64,000 bases of DNA, from NCBI GenBank assembly GCA_003586115.2, contig QVOM02000091.1, positions 421,243-485,242 of the forward strand, written 5' to 3'. The notes under the pieces are model-generated. The model was given only the letters and a program-made list of their open reading frames with translations, was not told where the DNA came from and searched no databases. Of the stretch, positions 32,622-43,767 are shown piece after piece. The stretch is from Salvator merianae (Eukaryota; Chordata; Lepidosauria; Squamata; Teiidae). Within the stretch, counting starts at the first letter, position 1. Every line of letters begins with the position of its first letter. The translations under genes were made by a program, and so were the position numbers.

Positions 32622-34677
32622 GCTGCAGCTTTGCCTTGATTTTCGTTTGGTCCCGTTGATTTTCTACGACACCTGATCACACCTACCTTCGAGTGGGGCA
32701 GGCCAGCTCTGGTGTCCCTCTTCCTCCACGGGAGCAGAGTCCATGGGGAGACAGGGTCTGGTCATCCTGGATCCTTCAAGGGTAGAGCAGGGAGGCCCCT
32801 ATCCATGCTACTGCAGAGGCAAGGGAGGGACTAAGGATACGTGTTGCTCCCCATCCCTATGTTTGCACGTCCTGTGCCACTGCCACCGCTGCCACATCAC
32901 TGCTGCCACAGCGCTGCCATGCCATGTCACTGCCACCATGCTGTTATCACTATGCCAAAGCTTCATGGGTCCCATGGAGCAGGGAGGACCCTATCCATGC
33001 CACACCACCACAGCCATGCCAAAGCCCCATGGGCTGCAGAGAGTTCCTTCCCCACAGCCCTTCGCCTGGGTCCATTTCTTGCAAGAGAAATGGACTCAGC
33101 GCTGGGATAATCTGCATATTGAAATAGTCCCAATTGGGGAAGGAAAGTCTGCAGAAAAGACAGAAAGGGACTTTCACGTCTGATCCCTGCAGACTGAGGA
33201 TGACCTCTATTCACATAAAAGGTAAGGTGTGGCTGCGACCCAAGTCCTGAGCACCCCTTACGAATAAGTACAGTATCGCCTCAGCCCCTCATTGGTTCCT
33301 CAACCAACTACTCCAGTACACAGTCATTTTACAATATCTAAGGCTGCATCCAGACAGGCTGTAAAATCCAGCAGTATCTTGGGGCTATGCTGGGATTGCT
33401 AGACAGGTTTGTGGCAATCCCAGCATAGCCTTACGATATAGGGGCTATATCCTGTGGTGTTGCTATAGTGGAAGAAAGGACTTTCCACCTGCTTTTTCCT
33501 GCTATAGCAACTTGGAGATGGTCACTGTGCATGTGCAGGGTCCAAAAATGGTGGCTGCACATGTGCAGGGTCGGTGATCACGCACTTCTGGGCATTTCAT
33601 CCCTCAAAATACCTGGATATATGTGGTGCGCCAATGGCAGAAGCATAACGTCCAGACAGATAAGTCCTTCTGCTTGCTCCCTACTGTTGCCTAGTCATCT
33701 GGGCAACAAGCAATTATTCCAGAATAGAATATTGCTAAATTGTGGGGTTTTCGGTCACTGTCTGGAGGCAGCCAAAGAATTTGACCTCTCTCTCGTGAGT
33801 TGATTGAGTGTTTACTCAATCAATGTGTGGGCAGCAGATGACTCCCATTATTACTAGACTTCCTGCTTAGGTTGTTTCTCTAATTTCCTTCTCTATCTCC
33901 AGATGTTCTTCAGCATCTTGGTTGGGAGGGTGATCGTACCCTCCCAGTATTAACCTTTTTTCATGACCCAGTATTCCCAATGAAGTGATGCTGTTGAATG
34001 ATACTGTTGGGGGATCCCAATGTAACTCGATTTAATGCCTTTTTTTACATAAAGCCTTTCTGCACTGCCACACCATGATCTGAACCAGTGGGGTCTGGAA
34101 CAGTGGGACCCGCTGGTTCAGACCATGGCACGGTGCGGTCTAGAACAGCACTGTCTGCATGATGCTGTTGGTCCAGACCAACCCCTGTAGTGGCTCCCAA
34201 GCTAGCCTTGGAGCTTCTGGGAAGCCATCTTGGGGGCATGCTTTGATGCACCACCAAAATGGGTCTCCCAGTAGTCTGAAACATGGAGGTGTGCAGAAGG
34301 CGTGCCTCCATGTTTCAGACTACTGGGAGACCCATACCTTCTGGTGTGCATGCCTTCTGCACACCTCCATGTTCTGGACTAGGCCGAGCTGGTAGGCCAG
34401 TAGACCTCAATGGCAAAGACTACCGGTAATCCTTTCTCTTCATAACTTTTAAATCCAAATGTCAAATGTCAGTTTATTGATTAGTCTTTTGACCATATCA
34501 GGATTACAAATAAAAGCATATAATCATAACGTGTAAAATCATAATTCAAAAGAAAGAATAACATAATTATCTATCCCCATCTCCCTTTCCCTGTGCCACA
34601 TTCTGGTCAATGAGTGATTTCCTAAGTCGGGCAGCCTTTGCAAAAAACAGGGCTACTCTATAAGTTAACTGGGTGTT
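32622..34677. repeat. 2-kb tandem duplication, second unit
   Basis: Copy of 30565-32620. Only in this unit is the LINE sequence at its right end continuous with the rest of the LINE (34678 onward), and only in the first unit is the LTR continuous on the left. This shows that the duplication postdates both insertions. Confidence 0.97.
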
Positions 34678-35130
34678 TTCACCCTGGAGAAAATAAATCA
34701 ATTTCCTTTCTACATTCCAATGGTTTACCTTTTGTAAATGGGGGCCCAGATAAGTTGTTCTAATTGAAGAATAATGCTGACAAACAAACAGGATATGCGA
34801 GATGTCTTCAACAGCTGGCATGCCACAAATACGCAACCTTTCATTGTATGGTACCTGATGGTACCTCCCCAGCTTCACCATGGAGTCGAATAATTCAAAA
34901 CGTACATGGGTGAATTGTTTCCTTAGCTGATAGGGCATTTTATAATCTAAATACTTCTCAGGCAGGAAAATAGTCTTCGTTTGTGCTAGCCATTTTAGTG
35001 ATTTTGAATTAGATAAAGTGGCAATATCATTTTGTGCACTAATATCCATCACCCACTGCTTGAAAATCTCTCTGGCTGATTGGCCAATATGCCCTAGCAC
35101 TTGCGGGGAGAGTCCACAGTAGGAAATAAT

Positions 35131-35687
35131 GGGCCTTTTCGCACTGCGGCGGTGGAACGTTCCTGTCCGTTCGCTGGAACGGAGGCTTCGCACTGCAGCA
35201 GGCGCGCGCCTCACCCGATCCGAACCACATCGTACCCAATTCGTACCTGATCCTGGGTAAGGCTAGACAAGTAAAAGCTTGTCTTCATTCCGACCTGTGC
35301 GATGGAGCGAAGATCGGGCATGGAGCTTTCGCACTCCCGTCCGCGTTTGCAATGGCGGCCGGGCGTGGCTGGCATGGCTGCGCATGCGTGGTCCAAAGCT
35401 TCACACCCGGGTGCGAAGCTTCACACCCGGGATAGCCCTTTGGGCATGACAGCCTAGCTGCCGTTACGAAGCCGGCTCCGTAACGAGCCCTCTGGGTACG
35501 AAGCGGAGCTCAATGGTACGGAGTGCGGTACCAAACTAGCGGCTGCCATTCGCACTGTTCCCTCTACTGGTTGGCTTCGGGTCCGTTCCTCTGGCTGGGA
35601 GTGCGAAGGGCAGTCAGCGTTCTCCAACCCCTCCGGTCCGAAGCCAACTACTGGGAACGGTCTACCGAGCTCAGTGCGAAAAGGCCC
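35131..35687. mobile_element. Large GGGCC-type transposon, copy A3
   Basis: 557 bp from GGGCCTTTTCGCACTG to CAGTGCGAAAAGGCCC, with internal TTCGCACT motifs as in A1. It interrupts the LINE reading frame. Flanks are AAT and ATT, so the target duplication is altered or only 2 bp (AT). Confidence 0.9.
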
Positions 35688-35688
35688 A

Positions 35689-37155
35689 TTATCTTGGGAG
35701 TCTATTTCTGGGCATTGAAGTTAAACGCATCCAATAATTAAAAGTTTTGATGTTAATGAAACATTGGATAGCTGGGACTCCAAGTTCAGCTCTAACTGCA
35801 GAAGTTGGGACCGATTTGTTAGCACCCAGAATCCTTCTTAAAAAGTGTGTCTGGGTTTGTTCCAATAAAGAGATATTTGAAATACCCCAGACTTCTGCCC
35901 CATATGTTAGCACTGGAATAAGTTTAGCTCTGTATACTGTAAGCAAGGGAGTCAGGGAATCTAGGTGTCTATAATTAAACAAGCTGTATACAGAATTTAG
36001 CCCAAACGAGGCTCTTAGGGCACAATTCCTCAAGTGCAAGGCCCAAGAACTAGACCTGGAGAAGATAACCCTCAAATAAGAATAACAACTGACTTGCTCA
36101 ATGGTATCACCATCTAGGGACCATTCATGTCTTTTTTTCTTTCTTCCAAACACTACCACTTTTGATTTATTCTTATTTATATGTAGGAAGTTATCTTTGC
36201 AGTATAAGTTGAGTTTCTGTAAAAGTCTTCTAAGTCCAATCTTAGTCTGTGCAAGCAAAACTATATCGTCTGCATAAAGTAAAATGTTGACATGTCTGTC
36301 AGGAACTTTAGGTCCATGAGCCTCAGGAAACTGCAAACTCTTTGGCATGTCATTTACATACAAATTAAATAACATGGGAGCAAGAACGCAACCTTGTCTT
36401 ACTCCTTTATAGGTTGGAATTTCACTAGTCAAAGATCCCTGAGTGCCCATACGGACTTTTAGGCTGGTCTTAGTGTACAAGGACTTAATCAAAAACAGTA
36501 GCCTGGGTTCAATATCGAGAGCCTTTAGCTTCTTCCAAAGTAATCCTCTATGTATTGAGTCAAAGGCTGCACTAAAGTCAATAAAAGCCGAAAAAAGCTG
36601 TCCACCCTTAGATGTATATTTTGTAATAAGATGGGCAAGGGTAAAACAATTATCTGTGGTGGAGTGACTATGACAAAAGCCAGATTGTTCCTCTGCTAAG
36701 AGATCATTCGAAGCCACCCAGCTCTCCAGCTTACACAAGAGGTATTTGGCATAAAATTTGGCCATGATGTCAATCAAACTAATAGGCCTATAGTTAGATG
36801 GATCTTTCTTGTCTCCTTTCTTAAAGATTGGTACTATGATAGACAGTTTCCAACCTATAGGGTTATGTCCCGAGAAATTTATATTGGTAAACAGCCTGGC
36901 CAGAAGTGGAGCCCACCAGTCTATGTGGCTTTTGAAGAGTTCAGATGGCAAGTAGTCTTCTCCTGGTGCCTTATTAGACTTCAGAGAGGAGACCAAAAGT
37001 TTAACTTCCTCTATGGACACTGGAGACCATGAGGGGGCATTAGCATCGGCTGGTAGGAAATCTTCAGCTGGATCCAACCGGTAATCCAAATCATGGACCC
37101 CCCGATCTGGATTATACTCCGGCCTGTGTGGATGAAGTGTACCAGCAGTGGGCAT
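35689..37155 (-). pseudogene. LINE ORF2 reverse-transcriptase core, long open frame
   Basis: A 488-codon frame with the full set of non-LTR reverse-transcriptase motifs: NKAPGEDYLPSELFK (residues 61-75), NYRPISL (121-127), the catalytic FIDFSAAFD (191-199), RQGCVLAPMLFNLY (253-266), YADD (294-297) and a following NKNKSKVVVFG. The polymerase makes DNA from the element's RNA at a nicked target. There is no endonuclease domain upstream and the frame is closed by the transposon insertion, so the element is dead, but the core is unbroken, which suggests recent activity of the family. Confidence 0.9.
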
Positions 37156-38329
37156 GGCTTCTCGTATTCTGGACTAGAGTGCTAAAGGGGTGCCCTTAGA
37201 GCACATGCCGGTCAGGAATACCAGCAAGTGCAGAAAGGCCCTCAGATTGTGACACCTCCTCCCATACACCCTTTTCTGCCTTTCCTATATAGTTTGTAGC
37301 CAGGATTAAGCATGTCCTAATGTTTCTCACTAATCCGCCACGCTTCAGCTATGCCTACTGTATCTATATTCTGTTCCCACACCAGGCATTTCAATTCACT
37401 CATTTTGACCTACAGACTCTTGGCGTTTGCATGGCTTTTCTCTCTCTGCCCTTTTGACTTCTGCCATTTTTCCCCAGCTCGTTTGCATCCCTTGAATACT
37501 TATCACAGCTGACTGCATTTTCATTGCATATTTCTACCACTTCACCTTTGGGACGCACATAAATCTTACCAACTTCAACCCTAAGTTGCGGCTGTTCCTG
37601 AACTGGATGCTCTTCCACTGCTGTCGGCTTTCCTCTCAGAAATCACACAAGTGTGCGACTGTGCATAAGATTGTGTGCGTGTGTGATGATGTGAAATAAT
37701 GCACGCTGCAGGCTTGCCCATGAAAGGGGCTAAAATGGCCACTGGACCATGCTACACAAAAGAAGTGGGTTCCTTCGCTTCCTGGACGCAATTTCCTACT
37801 CCAGAGACATGTAAACATTTTGGAGAGAGCCAAGAGTGTAGGATAAAGGCCCTTACAGTCTCCTGCCTCTACAGCCATTCATCAAATGGCAAACAGTTGT
37901 TCGGCACATCCCTAATATATATTTTCAGTTCCCTCCGTGTTTTCACTTTTACTCCCCAGGTCCCACGGGCTCCATTCCCTCATTGTCACACTGATGTGTA
38001 TATCATAATGCATTTGTACTGTGCATTTAAGAAAAAACACCTAGCTCAAAAGATGGTCTCAGCCTGACATTTCCAAATAAAGTTGCAAAGACTTCCAGTT
38101 CCTATGTGCACTGACTGCCTCCCTGTAGCCTCTTGTGGACTTCAGAAAAGCATCAGGTTGGCTACTATGGCTGCTTCTACATTGTGCAGGGCTGGGGCAG
38201 TGACGGCATGTACCAACATCCCAGCTCAACTTTGGAGGCAGGGAGTAAAAGTTTCCAGTCTCCAAAGTTCCCGCCAGGGATGTTTTAGCCATGTGCCCAG
38301 AAACGACATACTTCCAAAGCTGCCTCCAG
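37156..38329. other. No supported gene
   Basis: At about 37160-37240 there are GGAATACCAGCAAGTGCAGAAAGGCC-like sequences, resembling the right end of a GGGCC-type element. The rest is unclassified. A 122-codon frame at 37699 has no domain. Confidence 0.45.
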
Positions 38330-38964
38330 GGGCCTGTCTGCACTTTTCACTAGTGAGCATACAGACACTCACTACTGAAGTGTGTCAAAACTTTGCAGAG
38401 ACCCTTGTGATTGGGAGTGGGCTACAGCCGCTCCCAGTCACTACTATGGAGCACAAAATCTTGCTCCACAGCTGTATCAGGAGCAGCTGGACTGCTGCCA
38501 GTACGCAGCATTTGTACCCTCTTCTGGGTGCGAACGCAGTGCAGCGCGGCTGCAGCTGCACAGTCACGCCATGTCCCCAGTTGCCATAGCAATCCCAACA
38601 CAGCCCTGGGGTAATCCCAGGTTTTACACATCATCTGGATGCAGCCTTCGGACCTTTTCACACTGACCAGCCTAGAATGGTACAACAGCAGCACGGCGGC
38701 ATTCGCACTGCGAGTGCCAGAATAGCCCCATACTTGGCCACCAGCACTCTCAGTGCAAATGCAGGCCCAGTCGCCTTGGCAACAGCCCGACATTTCTGCA
38801 GATACTGTCATGACAGGTGGGCGGCATTCATGCTGCGAGTGCTGGAAGCCTGCTTCCGGGCTGTTCCAGCCCTCGCAGCGCGGATGGCTGCCACACTGTA
38901 TGGTCTGTTCCGCCTAAGAATGGTAAAATTCTGCCATTCTAAGATGGAAAGCATGAACAGGCCC
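38330..38964. mobile_element. GGGCC-type element(s), E-like, 635 bp
   Basis: It begins GGGCCTGTCTGCACTTTTCAC and ends AAGCATGAACAGGCCC. A GCATCTGGATGCAGCC-like end and a second start (CGGACCTTTTCACACTG) near 38643 suggest that two elements are joined or nested. Repeated GCATTCGCACTGCGAGTGC-like blocks occur. Plus and minus frames of 104-168 codons cross it and are non-coding. Confidence 0.65.
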
Positions 38965-39145
38965 TTACATTCTGCTTCCCAACTGAAATGAACTGAATCA
39001 GTGAATCATGACATTCCTTTCCTTCAAGGAGCAAAGGCGGCAAATATTTTTCTCCACTTGCTCTTTCTTTTTTACCCTTGACTTAAAGAGGCAGAAACTG
39101 GCACATGGACAGCCAGAGAGCTTCTAGGCCTACTGGGGATTTGAA
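38965..39145. other. No recognised feature
   Basis: Short spacer, with the target duplication GATTTGAA at 39138-39145. Confidence 0.5.
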
Positions 39146-39336
39146 CAGCGGCGGCCCGTGCCTTTAAGGGTGGGTGTTCGCCCAAGCGCCATGGCTGTTC
39201 GTGGGGCCTCGGGGCCTCCATACTGACACAACAGGTCGCTAGGCAACCTGCTGTGTCAGTACGGAGGCCCGGAGGCCCCGCAAACAGCCATGGCGCTCGC
39301 GCGAACACCCACCCTTAAAGGCACGGGCCGCCACTG
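39146..39336. mobile_element. 191-bp foldback hAT-type element
   Basis: Ends CAGCGGCGGCCCGTGCC and GGCACGGGCCGCCACTG are inverted over most of the length, with a central CTGTGTCAGTA/TACTGACACA palindrome. GATTTGAA occurs at 39138-39145 and 39337-39344, a perfect 8-bp duplication. Paralogue of 14991-15183. Confidence 0.9.
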
Positions 39337-39344
39337 GATTTGAA

Positions 39345-40157
39345 CTACAGCTGTCCTCCCCTGATTGCCATCTGAGTAGCCATTCCATCACGCATGGACA
39401 AAAGAGAGAGGATGGGGCTGTTGGGGCTCCACATCACCTCCCCCAGCCCATGATTTCAGAATGTGCTTCTATGTCAGGAGATGCATTCGAAATCCACAGT
39501 CCTTCCCTGAAGCCATCTTCTCTTCAAAATAAGTGGTCTTGGGGCTCCCCCCAGGAAGTGGCATGAGGGCACCCCTCCTTGAACGTGCTCACAGGTCTTT
39601 AATACTAGAACCGATATATACCATTCACCTACACAATTCATTTACACTTTGGCAGATACAGTGTTGACGAAGGGGCTTTCTGCACTTACCTCTGTTCTGG
39701 ATCTTGGGCATCCTCCTGGCCTCTTTTTCCACAGGCTGATGAGGACTAGAGAGCCCCTGTCCCCACTAGTCACTAGTGGTACACTCCAGGCGTTTTTGCA
39801 CTTCCCAGAGTGGAATGTTCTAACTAGCAAGGTTCAGGCCAGTCAGGATCAAATACAGTGAGGAGTATTCACACTGTCAGCACTGGAACATTCCTCGAGC
39901 TGACCAGCTGGGGACAAAGTGCGAATAGGAGTGCACTAGTTTGGGTAGTTTGGGTAGTTGGGTTAAGAACCAGAGAAGCTGTGTCTGGACATGTGTCCGG
40001 AACGGCCGCTAGGTTCCGAACCCAAAAGTTCGAACCTGAGTTCAAACTGTCTGTTGGCACAGCCACACCTGCGCACTCCACGCCTCCTTGCCATTTCAGA
40101 CCCAGAAGTACTGTGAACACACCTTTCCTGATCCTCACCCAACGGCGCTAGCTGGCT
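39345..40157. other. Unclassified, with a degenerate GGGCC-type repeat
   Basis: 39671-39850 contains GGGGCTTTCTGCACTTACC and TTTTTGCACTTCCC, fragments of the same repeat group. No gene is supported. Confidence 0.4.
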
Positions 40158-40298
40158 GGCCTTTCTGCACTTTCTACCTTAGAATGGGATTATTATAGTC
40201 CAGCTGCTCCTGGTACAGCTGTGAAGCACTCCACAGCTATACCAGGAGCAGCTAGACCATAATTATCCCATTCTAAGGTAGAAAGTGCAGAAAGGCCC
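40158..40298. mobile_element. 141-bp perfect-type foldback element
   Basis: Left half GGCCTTTCTGCACTTTC, CCTTAGAATGGGATTAT, CCAGCTGCTCCTGG; the right half is its inverse. The copy at 50648 has the same length and design. Confidence 0.9.
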
Positions 40299-40409
40299 CA
40301 ATTTTCTTGACCACAGCTAGCAGGCTTCAGGTGAACATCAGGTGGGCTTTGGTGAATTTTGAGGCAACAGATCCAAATGCTCCGTTCCAGCAAGTGACCT
40401 GGAATGTTC

Positions 40410-40986
40410 AGGCCTTTTTGCACTACGGCGGTAGAACGTTCTTGTCCGTTCGCTGGAACGGAGCTTTCGCACTGCCGCGGACGCGCGCCTCACCCGATCC
40501 GAACCACATCGTACCCGACTCGTACCTGATCCTGGGTAAGGCTAGACAAGTAAAAGCTTTTCTTCATTTCGACCTGCGCGATGGAGCGAAGATCAGGCAC
40601 GGTGCTTTCGCACTCCTGTTGGCGTTTGAAATGGCGGCCGGGCGTGGCTGGTGCAGCTGCGCATGCGTGGTCTGAAACTTCACACCCCGGTACGAAGCTT
40701 CACACCCCAGTATGAAGCTTCGTGCCCGGGATAGCCCTTTGGGCATGGCAGCCTAGCTGCCGTTACGAAGCCGGCTCCGTAAGGAGCCCTCTGGTTACGA
40801 AGCGGAGCTCAATGGTACGGAGTGCGGTACCGAACTAGTGGCTGCCATTCGCACTGTTCCCTCTGCTGGTCGGCTTCGGGTCCGTTCCGCTGGCCGGGAG
40901 CGCGAAGGGCAGCCAGCGTTCTCCAATCCCTCTGGTCCGAAGCCAACTACTGGGAACGGACTACGGAGCTCTGTACGACAAGGCTC
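40410..40986. mobile_element. Large GGGCC-type transposon, copy A4, decayed right end
   Basis: Starts AGGCCTTTTTGCACTACGG. The interior matches the 35131 copy closely, but the end reads CTGTACGACAAGGCTC rather than CAGTGCGAAAAGGCCC. No target duplication is recognised. Confidence 0.85.
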
Positions 40987-41257
40987 TCTCACTCACTAAG
41001 TGCAAACAGGCTCTCTATCTGTACAAGATGGAGTGCACTGTAGATCAAAAGGCCCAAAATGGCTTCCTGGTCTGCCTTAGATCCAGAATACCAGTAGACC
41101 TTGATAATGAGGTCTACCAGCATACCTGAGCCATGAGGGTCCCTGGAGGTTCCAAAGCTCGTGGAAGCTTTGGAGCCAACACAGAGAATGCCCCAGAATA
41201 AATCAGAACCAGACCCTGCCTGATCTGGATCCACAGATCCAGACCTATGCTGGTAAG
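40987..41257. mobile_element. Fragment of a GGGCC-type element
   Basis: The right end GCTGGTAAGTGCAGAAAGGTCC (to about 41272) matches elements at 1246 and 16150. The left end is blurred by the neighbouring copy. Confidence 0.45.
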
Positions 41258-41994
41258 TGCAGAAAGGTCCTAAAAGCTATTTTAAATTTGAACGTTATTT
41301 TTACTGGCAAATACAAGGAGTCACCACGGGATGCAGATTTGCTCCTGAGTTGGCTAATATTTTAATGGATTATTCTGAACAAAGATATATCTGTATAGAA
41401 ACTAATATGTATTATAAACACATATGGAAATACAAAAGATTTTTTGATTTTTTGTTTTGTTTTGTTATGGACTGGTCCAGCTTCTACATTATTGCATTTG
41501 AACACATGTTGAATAAGATTCATCCTGCTATCAAATTTAAAATATAATTCAGCCATGTGACCATTAATTTCTTAGATATCAGTTTAATGTACATTAATGT
41601 TAGACTATGTATGAATAAATCAAGCCCGCAGATGTTAATTCAGCCTTGAGATATGATACTTTCTGTCCCACACATACAAAAAAGAATTTATCTTCTAGCC
41701 TGCTGGTACTCGTCAGGAGAAATTGTTCAGGTTAACAATTAAGTGACTCAGGCCCCAGTCACACCTTACATTTAAGCAGAATGGAGGCTGTCTTCAGTCC
41801 TCAGAGATCAGATGCCAAAGTGTGTTTTTGGTTTTTCTGATGACTTTCCTGCCTCAAATAGTACTATCTTGAAATTGGATAATCCCAGCACTGAATCTGT
41901 TTCACTCAGAAATGGACTCAGGCAAAGGACTGCCATCCAGCTTAGCAATGATGTGGAGGGCAGCCAGCAGGCTTTATAACATTCGAGTCACCCA

Positions 41995-42292
41995 GAGGAA
42001 GAAGAAGAAGAACTTGGTTTTTTATACCCCGCTTTTCTCGGCCGAAGCTGACTCAAAGTGGCTTACAAGGTTATTTTTTGCCCGAAGGCTTACATCTATC
42101 TATCTTCCGCATCACACAAGTGATGATCCCTATTTATCTACTTGCAATTACTTGCTTTCGAACAGCTAGGTTGGCTGGAGCTAGAGGTCAGTAGAGGGCG
42201 CTCATCCCCCTCTACACGGCAGACAGCGGCCTTAAACTCCGATCCTCTTATTGAAAGATCAGTGCCTTAGCTTTCTGCGCCACCGTGCAGAA
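41995..42292 (-). mobile_element. tRNA-derived SINE with L2/Bov-B-like tail, minus orientation
   Basis: On the minus strand: GCACGGTGGCGCAGAAAG head, a B box GGAGTTTAAGGCC, then TTGAGTCAGCTTCGGC and GAGAAAAGCGGGGTATAAAA, followed by (TTC)n. It is the same family as the plus-strand copy at 45279. Confidence 0.85.
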
Positions 42293-42776
42293 GATGACAT
42301 GAGCTGGTTATTGTGACTGTGTTTATTCTGTGTCACCCATGGAGCCTCCTTGCTTTGCCTCATCCCAGGAAGGGCCCTGCTGCTGCCACCACTGCCAACA
42401 ACATCTGAATGCCCCCTGCCACTGCAGACAACCCAATACCCCATCGCTGCTGTGGACATTAAAGCTTACTTTTTACCATGCGAAGGGGATCCACGAAGTT
42501 TTGGCCTGTAGCACTGGCAGGGGTGGGGTGACAGCATGTCATGGTAGGTCTGGCCAGGCTGTTCCAGACCAGAAATGGCTGAGTTCCCTGTCTGTCCTTG
42601 AGATGCACTATCTCTAGAGTGCGACTGTGGCCTCAGTTACATGTTAGGGCTATCTAAATCAAATCTTGAGGAAAGCAGGACTAAAGGTATGGGTAGAAGA
42701 GATCTACTTAAGAAAACATGCACCTAAGGAAAATCAGGGACAAAGAATGATGATCCCTTTGACGTGTGACACCTAG

Positions 42777-43095
42777 GTTGCCTCCAGATGACAAGAGGCA
42801 TTGTGGGATTTAAAGAAGATCACACAATTGCCTCTTGTGCCCCTCAGCAGACCTGAAGAGCAATCAATTCGTACAACTGTAAAGTCAGCCAAGCGCTCAC
42901 CCACTTTCAATTGATCGCTTTGCGCTTGGCTGGCTTCTGGTAACACGAAGAGAGCTGATTTCAGAAGCTACTGGCAGACCTGAAGATAAAGGGAACTATT
43001 ATGGGAAACATGGCATCATTGCCAAATTTCCCATAATAACGATATATCGACTTATCACCTCACTAACTGGGGACTATTTTGGGAACGCTGCGATT
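42777..43095. mobile_element. GCTGC-TCCAGA group element inside the Penelope remnant
   Basis: The left end GGTTGCCTCCAGATGACAAG resembles 11119. The right border is uncertain. Confidence 0.4.
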
Positions 43096-43452
43096 ACATT
43101 TGACATTCGTGATAAAGGGCTGGAAGAATTGAAGAATAGCCCACATCTGGAGGGACTCTTACTTTTATTAATAAACACTGGTATCTACTACAAGAGATTC
43201 CAGGCTGCAAAAAACAACCCAGATTTGCATACAAACACTCCTCTATCTAATATTGGTGATTATCTAATCCATATAAATGTTAAATTCACTACATATTTTA
43301 CAGATCAAATTACTATAGGGACAGAACCAATTGGCCTCTATTTGGAAGGTAACTGCCAAGCCTGTGTCAATGTTTCTAATATAAAACAATTCAATAGATG
43401 GATGCCAGTATGACATTAAACATTTTTTATTTGTGCTTCAAAAGGTATACTC

Positions 43453-43590
43453 TGTATCAGATGCCCTTGTAACAAAAGCAACGTGGGCATGATTGCAAGA
43501 GAGATTTGGATTAGGATCTCTGAACATAAAAGTTGTATCAAGAAAGGATTCATTATTGCACCTCTCTTCAAACACTTGCAAAAACGTTAA
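43453..43590 (+). pseudogene. GIY-YIG endonuclease remnant of the Penelope-like element
   Basis: 46 codons from CIRCPCNKSN to the TAA. CPC, NVG (for YVG), ARE and the downstream RISEHKS are in the family's usual order. The conserved first tyrosine has become NVG-type sequence, so catalysis is unlikely. Confidence 0.65.
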
Positions 43591-43767
43591 AGTTCTCTCT
43601 TCTGATTGGAACAAGTGACAGCACCAAATAACTTATTCTACAGGATACTATTGTATAGGAAATCCTTTTGGATTTTCAAATTATCATGCAGAACCCCCAA
43701 AGACTGGACTTTTACTTTTCAGTTCTACAACCCTTATATTTTTTTTACAAGTGGTTACAATCAGTTT

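Larger units (their letters stand above)
34440..37155 (-). mobile_element. Non-LTR retrotransposon (LINE), minus strand, interrupted by a transposon
   Basis: The 3' end (GATTAGTCTTTTGACCATATCA region) is at about 34440-34560. The C-terminal coding part is at 34567-35130 and the reverse-transcriptase core at 35689-37155. A GGGCC-type element (35131-35687) splits them. The C-terminal part contains C-G...HILFVC-like residues (RICGMPAVEDISHILFVC). Endonuclease and 5' end are missing, so it is 5'-truncated. I cannot name the clade with certainty; it is neither CR1 nor L2 by motif. Confidence 0.85.
41258..43595 (+). mobile_element. Penelope-like retroelement remnant, interrupted
   Basis: Three blocks survive. 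41258-41760 encodes IQGVTTGCRFAPELANILMD, the G-x-T-x-G...P.LANI motif of the reverse transcriptase, later an FLDI motif (INFLDISLM) and LVRRNCS. 42640-42775 encodes a KAGLKVWVEEIYL-type helical linker. 43350-43595 encodes GLYLEGNCQACVNV and then CIRCPCNKSNVGMIARE with RISEH, the cysteine linker and GIY-YIG endonuclease of Penelope elements. There are many stops. A SINE and another element lie between the blocks. Confidence 0.75.

Noticed and set aside
30686..34395. Pairs of identical frames (146, 111, 88 codons)
   Set aside because: The identity is due to the 2-kb tandem duplication. The translations lack domains, splice sites and codon bias, and part of the sequence is transposon.
37699..38067. 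122-codon plus frame
   Set aside because: No domain, no signal peptide, low-complexity flanks; consistent with chance.
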